Of a stretch of DNA of 64,000 nt, positions 26,564 to 35,735 are shown piece by piece. The notes below the pieces were generated by a model. It saw only the letters and a list, made by a program, of their open reading frames with translations, had not been told where the DNA came from and searched no databases. The stretch's first letter is position 1; the number at the start of each line of letters is the position of its first letter. The translations under genes were made by a program, and so were the position numbers. The stretch is from Vibrio sinaloensis (GTDB lineage: Bacteria; Pseudomonadota; Gammaproteobacteria; Enterobacterales; Vibrionaceae), in NCBI RefSeq assembly GCF_000808535.1, contig NZ_JWLV01000034.1:124001-188000 (forward strand), in the 5' to 3' direction.

Positions 26564-28192
26564 TTAATCTGCAAATGGCGGGCGACTTGGATTTAAGCGC
26601 TTCACTCGCGCCAAGCTCGGCGTACCCGTGAGTGAGATTCCCGTGGCGTGTGGCTCGGTATACACTCGAGATGTCATTACCGCATCGCCATCATTGATGA
26701 ACACTTCAACCGAGGAACTATCGGCTAAAATGCGCAAGCGAATCTTGTCACCAGTTAGCGGCAATTCGCGTATCGTATCCTGAGCGCGATTAAGAGTTTG
26801 AGAGCGATCCATCACAAACGCTCGGCGCGATTGATCGGCGATCAGCATCAACTGACTTCCCTCGCCCTCAAATAGGTTTAGCTGGCTACCCCACTCTAAC
26901 TCAATGCTTAAATCGAAACTCTTGGTCTCGAGATTGTAACCTTGATCACTGAGCATTATCGATTGCTCCGGCTGAGCCAAGGCATCTAGCTCAGCGATGG
27001 GCCACTGCACCAATCGACCATCTTTGACCGATAACTCTCTCATCAACGTTAATTGATGAAGCCAGCCATTATCGACCGAAGGTTGGTCAATTTCATCGGG
27101 TAATCCCATCCAGCCGCACATCACGCGTCGCCCATCAGGTGTTAGCATGGTTTGCGGTGCGTAAAAATCAAAACCATAGTCTAGGTGCTCAAAGTCCGAC
27201 AGCTCAATGCCCTTGTCTGACTTGAACCTTGCCCGAGCGATGCCATTGTGATGCGGGATTGTGTTGTGCTCTGAAAACGACTCAATACCTTGCGGGCCAA
27301 TGACCGCGAACGTTTCGTCCCCGATGCTGAATAAATCGGGACATTCCCACATGTAGCCAAAATCGCCGAACTCTTGACCATATAAACCGTCAAACTGCCA
27401 AGTGTGCAAATCCTCAGATCGGTATATGGCGAGTCGCCCTTTAATATCCGACGTTTGAGCACCAAGCAACATCAACCAAGAATCATTGTGGCGCACAATT
27501 TTAGGGTCACGAATATGGGGCGTTACCCCTTCAGGCAGTTGCTCGATAATAGGGCCATGCTTGGTGAAGTGAATACCATCTTGTGAAGTGGCTAAACACT
27601 GGGTGGTATGGCGGTCACGCTGTTCACCAATCCGTGTATTGCCAGTGTAAAACAACATAAGTTGATTCTGATGGCTTAAGGCATGACCGGAGAAAACACC
27701 GTGTGCGTCAAACCAATCCGAGGGCGTAAGCGCAACAGGTTGCCACTGCCAATTGACCAAATCAGGACTGGTTAGGTGCGCCCAGTATTTGTCTTTATGC
27801 ACGCACGCATGTGGATACCACTGATAAAACAGGTGGTACTCGCCATTGTGGAAAATGAAGCCATTTGGATCGTTGAGCAAACCTTGTGGCGGTGAAATGT
27901 GCCAACTTGGGCGATGGGGGCATTGGGCTGGCTTGGTAGCGTTCGCTAGTGCTAACTGCTGTTGCTCTGAAATCATTCGACCTATTTTAAGCAGCGCTTC
28001 TTCATCAAAACAGCGAGTGCGCTTAAAGGCGACTTGATGCTCTCCAAGTACCTCTCTAATTGCAACGATTAAAGAGCTATCAGCCACTTTGCTGACATCC
28101 TCTACCGCAATGATTAGCTCGTCTTCAGGGGCCAAAACCCGAGTTATATTGTTTTTTCCACCACAGAGTGAGAGATAGTGCTCAACGGACAT
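26564..28192 (-). CDS. scrB: Sucrose-6-phosphate hydrolase (GH32) with an EIIB-like N-terminal domain
   Basis: 542-aa cytoplasmic glycoside hydrolase family 32 enzyme that splits sucrose-6-phosphate into glucose-6-phosphate and fructose (EC 3.2.1.26). The catalytic five-bladed propeller starts near residue 97 with WHISPPQGLLNDPNG (nucleophile D108). It continues with YHLFYQWYP, FSGHA, RDPK (transition-state stabiliser), YMWECPD (acid/base Glu) and MCGWMG, then a C-terminal beta sandwich from about 400. The first 75 residues are extra and resemble a PTS EIIB domain (GGKNNITRVL, VEDVSKV) like that of ScrA next door, but with no phosphorylatable cysteine. An operator lies 21-35 bases upstream. 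Length about 540 aa agrees with Vibrio ScrB annotations I remember, so the extension may be shared. Confidence 0.9.
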   Translation of the reverse strand: MSVEHYLSLCGGKNNITRVLAPEDELIIAVEDVSKVADSSLIVAIREVLGEHQVAFKRTRCFDEEALLKIGRMISEQQQLALANATKPAQCPHRPSWHISPPQGLLNDPNGFIFHNGEYHLFYQWYPHACVHKDKYWAHLTSPDLVNWQWQPVALTPSDWFDAHGVFSGHALSHQNQLMLFYTGNTRIGEQRDRHTTQCLATSQDGIHFTKHGPIIEQLPEGVTPHIRDPKIVRHNDSWLMLLGAQTSDIKGRLAIYRSEDLHTWQFDGLYGQEFGDFGYMWECPDLFSIGDETFAVIGPQGIESFSEHNTIPHHNGIARARFKSDKGIELSDFEHLDYGFDFYAPQTMLTPDGRRVMCGWMGLPDEIDQPSVDNGWLHQLTLMRELSVKDGRLVQWPIAELDALAQPEQSIMLSDQGYNLETKSFDLSIELEWGSQLNLFEGEGSQLMLIADQSRRAFVMDRSQTLNRAQDTIRELPLTGDKIRLRILADSSSVEVFINDGDAVMTSRVYTEPHATGISLTGTPSLARVKRLNPSRPPFAD

Positions 28193-28212
28193 TGGATCTT
28201 ACCTAAAAAATT

Positions 28213-28227
28213 GGGAACGTTTGCAAA
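28213..28227. promoter_or_regulatory. ScrR operator upstream of scrB
   Basis: GGGAACGTTTGCAAA is the exact reverse complement of the site at 29501-29515 in front of scrA. Its core AACGTTTGCAA is typical of LacI-family operators (CG centre, GCAAA arm). Confidence 0.75.
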
Positions 28228-28297
28228 ATACATCATCAATCTGGAAACTACAAGCTACTCACAGCTGTTCATACTGGCACTCCGTGATCTAACGCAC

Positions 28298-28322
28298 AAA
28301 AAAAGCCTGACGAATCAGGCTT
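28298..28322 (-). terminator. Terminator of the scrR gene
   Basis: Eight-base stem AAGCCTGA/TCAGGCTT with a 4-base loop and, on the minus strand, a run of seven T after the stem. It lies after the regulator gene and before scrB. Confidence 0.8.
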
Positions 28323-28347
28323 GGTAAAAGGAGTAATTGAGTCGCTG

Positions 28348-29337
28348 CTAGCAGGTTTCTCGCTCTACATTTTGGAAAGTCAAAACCAGTTTGCTCATAA
28401 CTTGGGGCTTGCCTTCGATCAGCTCTAGCAGCATCTTAGCGCCATTTTCTCCTGCCTTATCAAAAGCATAGTTAAACGTCGATAAAGTAGGAGAACTAAT
28501 ACAACCGAGCTCATCATTACCCACGCCCAGTACTTTAACCTGCTTGCCTACTTCAATTCCCGCCTCTTGCAGTGCCTTAATCGCCCCTACAGCAATTCGG
28601 TCGGTCGCGCAGAAGATGCCATCAACATTTGGGTAGTCTTGCAGAATCTGTTTTGTGTTGGCATAGCCTGAATCTATGGTGAACTCTCCGTGACAGTGGA
28701 AAAGTAGCTTCTTTCCTTCAGACATTGCCAAGGCTTGCACCAAACCATCAGAGCGCAGTTTATCTACCGCCAAGTCGGAATCCGCCACACCCAAAAATCC
28801 AATCTGCTCACACCCTGCTGCAATGAGTCGATTCCCAGCTTCGAACCCGACCCTTAAATCATCATGCACAACGCTCGGAATGTTGAACAGTGATCCATCT
28901 TGCCCCACCAGCACTACAGGCGCTTGTGATTGAGAGATCGCTTTGACCAAGTCCGCATCAATGTGAGTGGCGTAGAGCACAATCCCTTCGACTCTTTTCT
29001 GATTAAATAACTGAATATATTCAATTTCTTTTTCATTTGATTGCTGCGTGCTGGCCAACAAAACCTGTTTTCCTGCCCACTCAAATATGCGGCTTAAGCC
29101 ATCCATTCCTTGCGCCGTCGCGTGGGATGAAACGCGCGGGACAATAACACCCACTAAGTTTGTCTTCTGCGATTTGAGGTCTTTGGCAACTTGGTTGACC
29201 ACATAACCAACCTCTTCCACCGCCTTCATCACTTTGGCTTTGGTCGCCTCTTTGACGCCGTATTCGTTATTGATGACTCGAGAAACGGTCGACTTTGAGA
29301 CACCAGCCAGTTCCGCGACATCGTGTAGACTTGCCAT
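28348..29337 (-). CDS. scrR: LacI-family sucrose operon repressor
   Basis: 329-aa regulator. The N-terminal helix-turn-helix reads MASLHDVAELAGVSKSTVSR with VINNEYGVKEATKAKVMKAV following. The periplasmic-binding-like domain (LVGVIVPRVSSHATAQGMDG...) is that of GalR/LacI repressors. ATG 29337 is preferred to the longer frame to 29397, as it places the helix-turn-helix at residue 4 and has AGAGA upstream. The gene is divergent from scrA and precedes scrB on the same strand. Three copies of a GGGAACGTTTGCAAA-like operator occur: at scrA, at scrB and at this gene. It probably represses all of them and responds to sucrose, fructose or their phosphates. Confidence 0.88.
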   Translation of the reverse strand: MASLHDVAELAGVSKSTVSRVINNEYGVKEATKAKVMKAVEEVGYVVNQVAKDLKSQKTNLVGVIVPRVSSHATAQGMDGLSRIFEWAGKQVLLASTQQSNEKEIEYIQLFNQKRVEGIVLYATHIDADLVKAISQSQAPVVLVGQDGSLFNIPSVVHDDLRVGFEAGNRLIAAGCEQIGFLGVADSDLAVDKLRSDGLVQALAMSEGKKLLFHCHGEFTIDSGYANTKQILQDYPNVDGIFCATDRIAVGAIKALQEAGIEVGKQVKVLGVGNDELGCISSPTLSTFNYAFDKAGENGAKMLLELIEGKPQVMSKLVLTFQNVERETC

Positions 29338-29361
29338 TGCGAGATCTCTAATTAAGTTATT

Positions 29362-29376
29362 GGGATTGTTTGCAAA
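29362..29376. promoter_or_regulatory. Third ScrR operator, upstream of scrR
   Basis: GGGATTGTTTGCAAA differs from the scrB operator at two positions. It lies 25-39 bases before the regulator's start codon, which suggests autoregulation. Confidence 0.6.
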
Positions 29377-29500
29377 AACTACCAGATCTGGAAACAAAAT
29401 CCACTTTGCCCAATCGGTTTAGCAAAATATTTTAGCAGATCCATCTCACATAAAAACCCAATATGTTTTGACTGAATTGAATAGATCACCAAAAATCGAC

Positions 29501-29515
29501 TTTGCAAACGTTCCC
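29501..29515. promoter_or_regulatory. ScrR operator upstream of scrA
   Basis: TTTGCAAACGTTCCC is an exact inverted copy of the scrB operator, 66 bases before the scrA start. Confidence 0.75.
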
Positions 29516-29580
29516 GAAAAGAGTTTAACCACCTTTTCCAAAGATTCATTAAATAGCAAAAACAACAACTGGGGTTTGGA

Positions 29581-31020
29581 ATGAACTATCCGATTATTGC
29601 AAAAGAGCTGCTGGAGCTTCTTGGAGGCAAAGACAACCTTCAAGCGCTCGCCCACTGTGCGACACGCCTACGTTTAGCACTAAAAGATGATTCAATTATT
29701 GATGAAGACGCTATCTCGAACTTAGAAGGTGTCAAAGGCCAATTTAAAGTTGCTGGGCAGTACCAGATCATTTTTGGATCTGGCATCGTTAACCAAGTCC
29801 ATGCGGAAATGGCGAAGTTGACTGGCATGAGTGATATGTCGACCAACGACGTCGCAAGTGCGGGTGCAGAAAAGCAAAACATTGTACAGCGCGCGGTGAA
29901 AGGTCTTTCTGACATTTTCGTCCCGATCATCCCTGCCATTGTTGCTGGTGGTCTGTTGATGGGTATTTTCAACCTGCTGACCGCTCAGGGGTTGTTTATT
30001 GAAGGTCAATCACTGATCGAAGCAAACCCGGGCCTTGCGGATCTCGCGAGCATGATCAATACCTTCGCCAACGCACCATTTGTCTACTTGCCTGTTCTTC
30101 TTGCATTTTCTGCCAGTAAAAAGTTTGGCGGTAACCCATTTTTAGGTGCGGCGCTTGGTATGTTGATGGTTCACCCAGACCTGTTAAACGGCTGGGGATT
30201 TGGTGGCGCTAGCGTTGCAGGCACCATCCCGACTTGGAACATCTTTGGTTTCGAGATCCAGAAAGTCGGTTACCAAGGCTCTGTATTACCGGTATTAGTG
30301 TCAGCCTTCATTCTTGCGAAAGTGGAAAACGGTCTACGCAAGTTCATCCCGTCGGTACTGGATAATCTGCTCACTCCGATGTTGGCGATTTTCATCACAG
30401 GTTTCCTAACCTTCACACTGGTTGGTCCTATCACTCGTGACATCGGTTTCCTACTCGGTGATGGTTTGAACTGGTTGTACGACTCAGCTGGCTTCATCGG
30501 TGGTGCGCTATTTGGCTTCATTTATGCGCCTTTTGTTATCACAGGTATGCACCACAGTTTTATCGCCATTGAGACTCAGTTACTTGCCGATATTGCGGTC
30601 ACTGGCGGGACATTTATTTTCCCAATCGCGGCAATGTCTAACGTTGCGCAAGGCGCAGCAGCATTAGCGGTAGGCTTTAAGACCAAAGACATCAAACTGA
30701 AAGGAATTGCGGTGCCATCAGGCGTTACGGCACTACTTGGTATCACAGAACCTGCGATGTTTGGTGTTAACTTGAAGCTTCGCTACCCATTCATTGCAGC
30801 GGTTATTGGCGCAGCGACAGCAAGTGCGTTTATCACACTGTTTAATGTCAAAGCGCAAGCATTAGGTGCAGCAGGCTTGCCGGGTATCATCTCAATCATA
30901 CCAAGCCAAATCGGATATTACGTTGCAGGTATGGCCATCTCGTTTGCTGTCGCTTTCGGTCTCACTCTAGTATTGGGTGCCCGTGAAAGCGTAAAAGCAG
31001 GAAAAGCGGCAACCGCTTAA
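29581..31020 (+). CDS. scrA: PTS sucrose transporter subunit EIIBC
   Basis: 479-aa phosphotransferase system permease that imports sucrose as sucrose-6-phosphate. EIIB occupies residues 1-85 with the phosphorylation site C26 in AHCATRLRL and the surrounding GGKDN and GVKGQFKV motifs. EIIC follows from about residue 105 with ten or so membrane segments, including FVPIIPAIVAGGLLMGIFNLL, GMHHSFIAIE and GITEPAMFGVNLKLRYPF. No EIIA domain is fused, as is usual for ScrA, which uses a separate glucose-type EIIA. It is divergent from scrR with two operators between them. Confidence 0.92.
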   Translation: MNYPIIAKELLELLGGKDNLQALAHCATRLRLALKDDSIIDEDAISNLEGVKGQFKVAGQYQIIFGSGIVNQVHAEMAKLTGMSDMSTNDVASAGAEKQNIVQRAVKGLSDIFVPIIPAIVAGGLLMGIFNLLTAQGLFIEGQSLIEANPGLADLASMINTFANAPFVYLPVLLAFSASKKFGGNPFLGAALGMLMVHPDLLNGWGFGGASVAGTIPTWNIFGFEIQKVGYQGSVLPVLVSAFILAKVENGLRKFIPSVLDNLLTPMLAIFITGFLTFTLVGPITRDIGFLLGDGLNWLYDSAGFIGGALFGFIYAPFVITGMHHSFIAIETQLLADIAVTGGTFIFPIAAMSNVAQGAAALAVGFKTKDIKLKGIAVPSGVTALLGITEPAMFGVNLKLRYPFIAAVIGAATASAFITLFNVKAQALGAAGLPGIISIIPSQIGYYVAGMAISFAVAFGLTLVLGARESVKAGKAATA

Positions 31021-31118
31021 TCCTTGCTGGACTAGGAAGGTCCCCGTAGTCAAAACATGTTTTTGACGCCAGCCCCACCCACGGTGGGGCATTCTTGCTA
31101 TTTGAATGATCAATCAAT

Positions 31119-31151
31119 AAAAACGGGATTGCGCTAGGCAATCCCGTTTTT
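31119..31151. terminator. Bidirectional terminator between scrA and the lipoprotein gene
   Basis: Ten-base stem ACGGGATTGC/GCAATCCCGT with loop GCTAG, flanked by A5 on the left and T5 on the right. It serves scrA and the convergent lipoprotein gene. A second hairpin GCCCCACC/GGTGGGGC at 31072-31090 has no T-tract. Confidence 0.85.
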
Positions 31152-31190
31152 GTTTCTGTTTGGGAGAAATGTTTCCCCTAAACGTGGTTG

Positions 31191-34100
31191 CTATTCTTCA
31201 GGGAATACTTGCTCAATCATGTAAACATGACTCCATAGATCCCCTTCATCGTCCTCACCGATACCAGGCCAGCCCGTTTCGTTCGCTTTGGAGAGCGCTT
31301 TCACTGAAAGCAGTTTTCCATCCGTTCCAACAATAGCCATGTAATCAATCGCTGTTAACTCTCCAGCGGTTATCGTAACTACCAAGAGTTTGTTTTCAGA
31401 ATCGGCAGTCCACGTAAAGTTGTAGTCAACCGATGGCTCTTCACCTAAATCGGTGTAGAAGCCACTGCCATCACTATTGAACGTGTACTTCTCGTCCGCA
31501 TCCATTCCTGTCTGGGAAATGACAATCTGGCGATCATCTCTATCGAAGAACTCGTTGCTGAACCACACTTCTTCCGCAAGGTCAGACTTACACTCATCAA
31601 TAGCCTCTAGATACTCTTCAAATGTCGCGGTGGTGAGAGGAACATCATTGACCTCATCCCACTCAGTGTTACCTGTTTGACACTCTTGAACATTCTCCAT
31701 TGAACTATCCATGTATTCATCGGCCCAATATGCGCCTTCCTCTGGCTCGAACACCACCATTTGGTAGCTGTCTTCGCCACGTTGAGCAATCACATATTGT
31801 TCATAGACCATGCTGGTATTATTAGGGTCAGTGACTTGGATTTTCTGACCATCAACAATCGTCCAAGCGAAATCTCCAGTGTACACACCATTACGGTATG
31901 AAGACCCTGAGCCATCACCATTGTACATGTTGGCTCTCATTTCACCGCGACTGTTGGTTCGTAGTATCGTTTTACCCGAAACATCGTCATTGGAAGCCAT
32001 GAGTGTGCTACCAGTACAAGTTTGATACGCAGTGATTGCGTTATCAAAATCTTGCTCGGTGGCACCCGACTCCATTTCCCCAAACGGACACACGGCTTTA
32101 TCAACAAGTTCGTAGGTTTCGGACCAAATCTCACTGACAGATACGCCTGCGTCATCAGTGTAGGTTTCGAAGTGTTTCACCGACCAAACCTTGTCAACTT
32201 CGCCTTCTTCGGCAATCGCATACCCGGTTAATGGAGCAGAGACGGAATCACTGCTTGACCCAGTTTCTTTGCCAACTAAAGCCCATTTCCAAACGCCGCC
32301 ATCTTCGTAGGTAATGACCAAGTATCCGGTAGTTTCTTCAATTGCCCATTGAGCATCAAACGCATAGATACCATCTTTACCAACATGCACCGTGCCACCT
32401 TCAACAAAGGTGTACTGGCGAGAGCTGTCATCGCCTCTGAAACGTTCAAACGTATTCCCTACGACCATCTCTGATGTGATCTTACTTTCCAGACCACCAC
32501 ATCCTGCAATCGCAAGCGAGAAGTCAGCTTCGGTCGCGCCGGACTCAGCATTATTGGCGTAACACTCACCAAATGGCAGCTTGATCGCGTCAAGGATGTC
32601 ATCTTTCGCTGTCTTACTGATAAAGACTAAGTCGTCGTCATCAAGAGCGACATCCGCTTTCTCAACGCTGCCTCTCACCACGACACCATCATAGACGGTA
32701 AATAGCACCGTTGTGCTGTCTTCATCCCAGAGCTCACCCCAAGCAGTTAACGCTTCTTGTGGCACAGTCAATTCAATGAGTTCAACGGAGGTTACGCCGC
32801 CATCAGACCAAGTACCCGTTGCAACTTTAGTCGCGTAGGTATCAAATGTGTTTGGATCTCTATTTTCCCAGTCCATGGTATAGAAGTTAGCCGTATTGTT
32901 ATCTAACAGCTCAACCGCTGCGGCCATTCCATCATCACCAGAGAGATAAGCTCCGACAAAAGACCCTGTGCTTACTTGCTCACCAACAGAAGTGGTCACG
33001 ACGAGTTCGTCCAGACTGGTTGCTTCACCATCAGACATCCCACCATCGCCTTTGAAGACCCATGCCGAATCTCCATCGTAAAGTCGGTACAGATCCTCTT
33101 CCGGTGTCAGCACCGCTTCTATCATGAAGGCACCCATACTGAACGCCAGTGAACTGTCTTCGAACTGATCCCAGACCTCTTCCTCTGTTAGTAGAGTAGA
33201 CACAACGGTACCTTCAAGATCGGTAAGAACTGCTGATACTGAGTAACTCACAATCTGCGGATAGTTTGTGGCGTAGGCAATGATTTCGCTACCGCCAGAG
33301 AAGTCTAAGCTGTATTGGCCATCCAACTGCGTCCAACCGGTGGACGTTAGAACAACATCACTGTCTTCTCCCAATTCAAACTCGAACATACCAAAGCTAT
33401 TGACCTCAGCAATGCTCACTAAGTTTGCAATGCCGTTGTCGATTTCCATGGTTTCTATGGTTACTTCGTTATCTTCGATATCTGCATCGAAAATAAACGC
33501 GTAGCTTTCACCGTACAATGCACTCGAGACTTTGGCGTTATCCGTTGCGCCGACTTGATCATCTAATGGATCTGAATCGAGCGAATCAATTACACCGTCA
33601 CCATCATCGTCATCATCTGCGTTATTACCGATACCATCACTATCCGTGTCGACGGATTCGCTCGCATCGCCCGGGAATGCGTCTTGTAGACCGTCGACGC
33701 CATCGCCATCAGCGTCACCCGCTTGGGTGTTGTCATCCGGGAACTCATCGTCTAAGTCATCAACGCCGTCACCATCGCTGTCCCCTGCTCTAGTAGGGTC
33801 GCCAGGGTATTGGTCTGTGGCACTGTCAACACCATCCCCATCTGAGTCACCAACAAGCTCTGGATCATCTGGGAATTCATCGTAGAGATCATCGGTGCCA
33901 TCACCATCTGAGTCACCCGCTCGCGTATTATCATTCGGATAGTCGTCATCCGTGTCTTTGACACCGTCGTTATCGTCATCTAAATCGGCATTGTCACCAA
34001 TTTTATCTTTATCGAAATCGGCACTTTCACTGGCGTTAGTTGGGAAGACGTCAACGTCGTTGTTCACGCCATCGCCATCTTTATCTAAATCAGAGTTGTC

Positions 34101-34919
34101 ACCCGTGCCATCGCCGTCAAGATCGTACTGTTCGTTTGGATCATCATCGAACGCATCTAGCAAGTCTGGCACACCATCGCCATCCGTATCGGTATCCAAA
34201 TCGATGGTGTCGTAATCTTCTGGGTCGGTATCATTGACCGTTTTGATGGAGGAAGAAACAGTGTTGGCTGATTCAAGGAGTGTGTCATCGGTCCCTTCTG
34301 CCGCATCACCCAAATCTTCTTCATCATCGGGGAGCACATTTTGTTCCACAAGCGTTTCTGCGGCGAAAGCAGCGTCGTCAAGGTCTTCTTCGATAAAGTC
34401 GCCAAGTACATCATCGGGATCAATACCCAAATCTGCCGCAATTTTATCGACAGCATCTTGTTTCGCTTGCTCAATCTCTTCTTCGGTCGCATCGTCGTCA
34501 GTCGTCTGTTTTAGAGTGACGTGAACAAGTGTAGAAAGAGGAGTAACATTGGTTTCGCCTGCAGGAGCAGACATCACATAACCCGTTGAAACTGGGCCAT
34601 TATCTTCATCAATAGTTTGGCCAGGAATCGCTTTGACGACCACTGCGTATTGCCCCGGATTGGAAACGTTCGACACGTCTAAGTTGGCTACGCCGCCATC
34701 GCCAGACGTCGCTGAAGGTTCGTTATCGTCCAATACGAAGTCACCGTCAATATCAAGCCATACCAAGGCCCCTTTTAGGTAACCATCGATCGCTTTCACG
34801 CTGTATGTACTACTTCCGGAGGAGCCAGAATCAGAGGAAGATGAACTGCCGCCACCACAACCAGATAGCACGACTGCACCTGCAACGCTGAGTGCTAAAG
34901 AAATTTTGTTTAGTTTCAT
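31191..34919 (-). CDS. Very large acidic surface lipoprotein with TSP3-type calcium-binding repeats
   Basis: 1242-aa predicted lipoprotein. The N-terminus has lipobox LSGC and then GGGSSSSSDSGSSGS, so it is probably anchored in the outer membrane. An early domain at about residues 35-120 has a carboxypeptidase-like beta fold (GYLKGALVWLDIDGDFVLDD). A region from about 245 to 455 (DNA 33550-34180) holds around ten repeats of the D-x-DGDGV-D type, characteristic of thrombospondin type 3/OmpA-linker calcium-binding modules. The last 780 residues are beta-rich with internal similarity (repeated ECYANNAESGATEADFSLAI and CPFGEMESGATEQDFDNAI segments). The start ATG 34919 was chosen over 34931. Adhesion or matrix function is a guess. 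The long reading frames on the other strand at 33500-34500 are artefacts of repeat codon use. Confidence 0.8.
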   Translation of the reverse strand: MKLNKISLALSVAGAVVLSGCGGGSSSSSDSGSSGSSTYSVKAIDGYLKGALVWLDIDGDFVLDDNEPSATSGDGGVANLDVSNVSNPGQYAVVVKAIPGQTIDEDNGPVSTGYVMSAPAGETNVTPLSTLVHVTLKQTTDDDATEEEIEQAKQDAVDKIAADLGIDPDDVLGDFIEEDLDDAAFAAETLVEQNVLPDDEEDLGDAAEGTDDTLLESANTVSSSIKTVNDTDPEDYDTIDLDTDTDGDGVPDLLDAFDDDPNEQYDLDGDGTGDNSDLDKDGDGVNNDVDVFPTNASESADFDKDKIGDNADLDDDNDGVKDTDDDYPNDNTRAGDSDGDGTDDLYDEFPDDPELVGDSDGDGVDSATDQYPGDPTRAGDSDGDGVDDLDDEFPDDNTQAGDADGDGVDGLQDAFPGDASESVDTDSDGIGNNADDDDDGDGVIDSLDSDPLDDQVGATDNAKVSSALYGESYAFIFDADIEDNEVTIETMEIDNGIANLVSIAEVNSFGMFEFELGEDSDVVLTSTGWTQLDGQYSLDFSGGSEIIAYATNYPQIVSYSVSAVLTDLEGTVVSTLLTEEEVWDQFEDSSLAFSMGAFMIEAVLTPEEDLYRLYDGDSAWVFKGDGGMSDGEATSLDELVVTTSVGEQVSTGSFVGAYLSGDDGMAAAVELLDNNTANFYTMDWENRDPNTFDTYATKVATGTWSDGGVTSVELIELTVPQEALTAWGELWDEDSTTVLFTVYDGVVVRGSVEKADVALDDDDLVFISKTAKDDILDAIKLPFGECYANNAESGATEADFSLAIAGCGGLESKITSEMVVGNTFERFRGDDSSRQYTFVEGGTVHVGKDGIYAFDAQWAIEETTGYLVITYEDGGVWKWALVGKETGSSSDSVSAPLTGYAIAEEGEVDKVWSVKHFETYTDDAGVSVSEIWSETYELVDKAVCPFGEMESGATEQDFDNAITAYQTCTGSTLMASNDDVSGKTILRTNSRGEMRANMYNGDGSGSSYRNGVYTGDFAWTIVDGQKIQVTDPNNTSMVYEQYVIAQRGEDSYQMVVFEPEEGAYWADEYMDSSMENVQECQTGNTEWDEVNDVPLTTATFEEYLEAIDECKSDLAEEVWFSNEFFDRDDRQIVISQTGMDADEKYTFNSDGSGFYTDLGEEPSVDYNFTWTADSENKLLVVTITAGELTAIDYMAIVGTDGKLLSVKALSKANETGWPGIGEDDEGDLWSHVYMIEQVFPEE
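33550..34180 (-). repeat. Region encoding TSP3-like DxDGDGxxD repeats
   Basis: Around ten degenerate units of about 25-27 codons, each with a DSDGDGVDD-like calcium loop followed by an FP(D/G)D or YP(N/G)D segment. The DNA copies are similar but not identical, so this is an old protein repeat rather than a fresh tandem expansion. Confidence 0.75.
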
Positions 34920-35271
34920 ACCTATATCCATTAGTTATCTAACCAACACATATAAGCTAGTGCTAAATGACCATATTCGCCAATTTGCGAGCAATACCAA
35001 AAACTTAACTTTCAACTCAATTGACATGCACAATTTGTTTATATTTCAGAGTGATAGACTAGCACTCTGGCAAATGGCAGTTAGAACGAATCATTTGCAA
35101 TGTGAATAAATAACCTTACTAATTAATCGTTTATCTAATTTACTAAAAAAATTTTATACACAACTAAATTTGTGAATTACCACTATGCACCGCGCTAATC
35201 GAAATCCGTTTAAGTGATTCCTTACTTGCCGCTCTCATCTAAAGCAGTCTCACCTTAAAGTGTCACCCAAT
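34920..35271. other. Gene-free AT-rich segment
   Basis: Between the lipoprotein start and the pheT remnant. It presumably contains the lipoprotein promoter, but no convincing promoter or operator was identified. A 67-codon open frame at 34906-35109 has no ribosome binding site and was rejected. Confidence 0.5.
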
Positions 35272-35308
35272 AAAAAGCCCTGCTACTAGAGCTCAATAAC
35301 AGGGCTTT
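35272..35308 (-). terminator. Terminator associated with the pheT-tail remnant
   Basis: Nine-base stem AAAGCCCTG/CAGGGCTTT with a 17-base loop; on the minus strand it ends in TTTTT. It follows the remnant of the pheT tail in the same order (coding end, then terminator) as the real pheT gene. Confidence 0.7.
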
Positions 35309-35327
35309 GGTATGACTTTAGTTGTAG

Positions 35328-35440
35328 TTAGTCGTGAAGAGACGCGCCAACCTTCTCAGATACGTGAGCGGCGATAGCGTCAACCTCACCTGCGATATCT
35401 GCATCTTCATACTTGCAGGCCAATTCTACGACCAATGTCT
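35328..35440 (-). pseudogene. Remnant of a pheT 3' end
   Basis: Minus-strand frame reads TLVVELACKYEDADIAGEVD followed by AIAAHVSEKVGASLHD and a TAA stop. The real PheT ends [20 protein letters not shown] then FGASLRD. The last 81 bases (35328-35408) align without gaps to 38838-38918 with about 12 differences (85% identity). Upstream the similarity fades and a TAG closes the frame at about 35436-35438, so there is no start codon and no intact gene. It is a decayed or displaced copy of the C-terminal anticodon-binding (FDX-ACB) domain, in the same orientation as pheT about 3.5 kb away. Confidence 0.8.
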
Positions 35441-35735
35441 AACTCACTGAGACTATTTGTTTTTTTGAGATTGGTTTAAGGTACTAACGACTTCAATGAT
35501 TGCGTTTAGTTATAGGGTAATTTGTTCTTGGTCTTTATCCGCGAACCTCAAGCTTGTACAACAATACCAATGATATTCAAGCTTGTTTCCGCCCCTATTC
35601 TTAGTCAGTCACCTTCATTTTTTAACAATAACTCAAGTGACACCGAATACTGACTACTCCGCTAACTCTTAATACCGAGAGTAAATTACGTTTGTTGGAA
35701 CAACACACCTCAGAGTGTGAACGAAAGGAATCAAA

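Noticed and set aside
31072..31090. Hairpin GCCCCACC/GGTGGGGC as the scrA terminator
   Set aside because: No T-tract follows; the hairpin at 31119-31151 is the better terminator.
33518..34524. Long open frames opposite the TSP3 region, with His/Arg-rich or Ser-rich translations
   Set aside because: Their composition is the direct result of repeated GAT/GAC codons on the coding strand; no independent gene features.
34906..35109. 67-codon open frame upstream of the lipoprotein gene
   Set aside because: No ribosome binding site or recognisable product; it lies in an AT-rich spacer.
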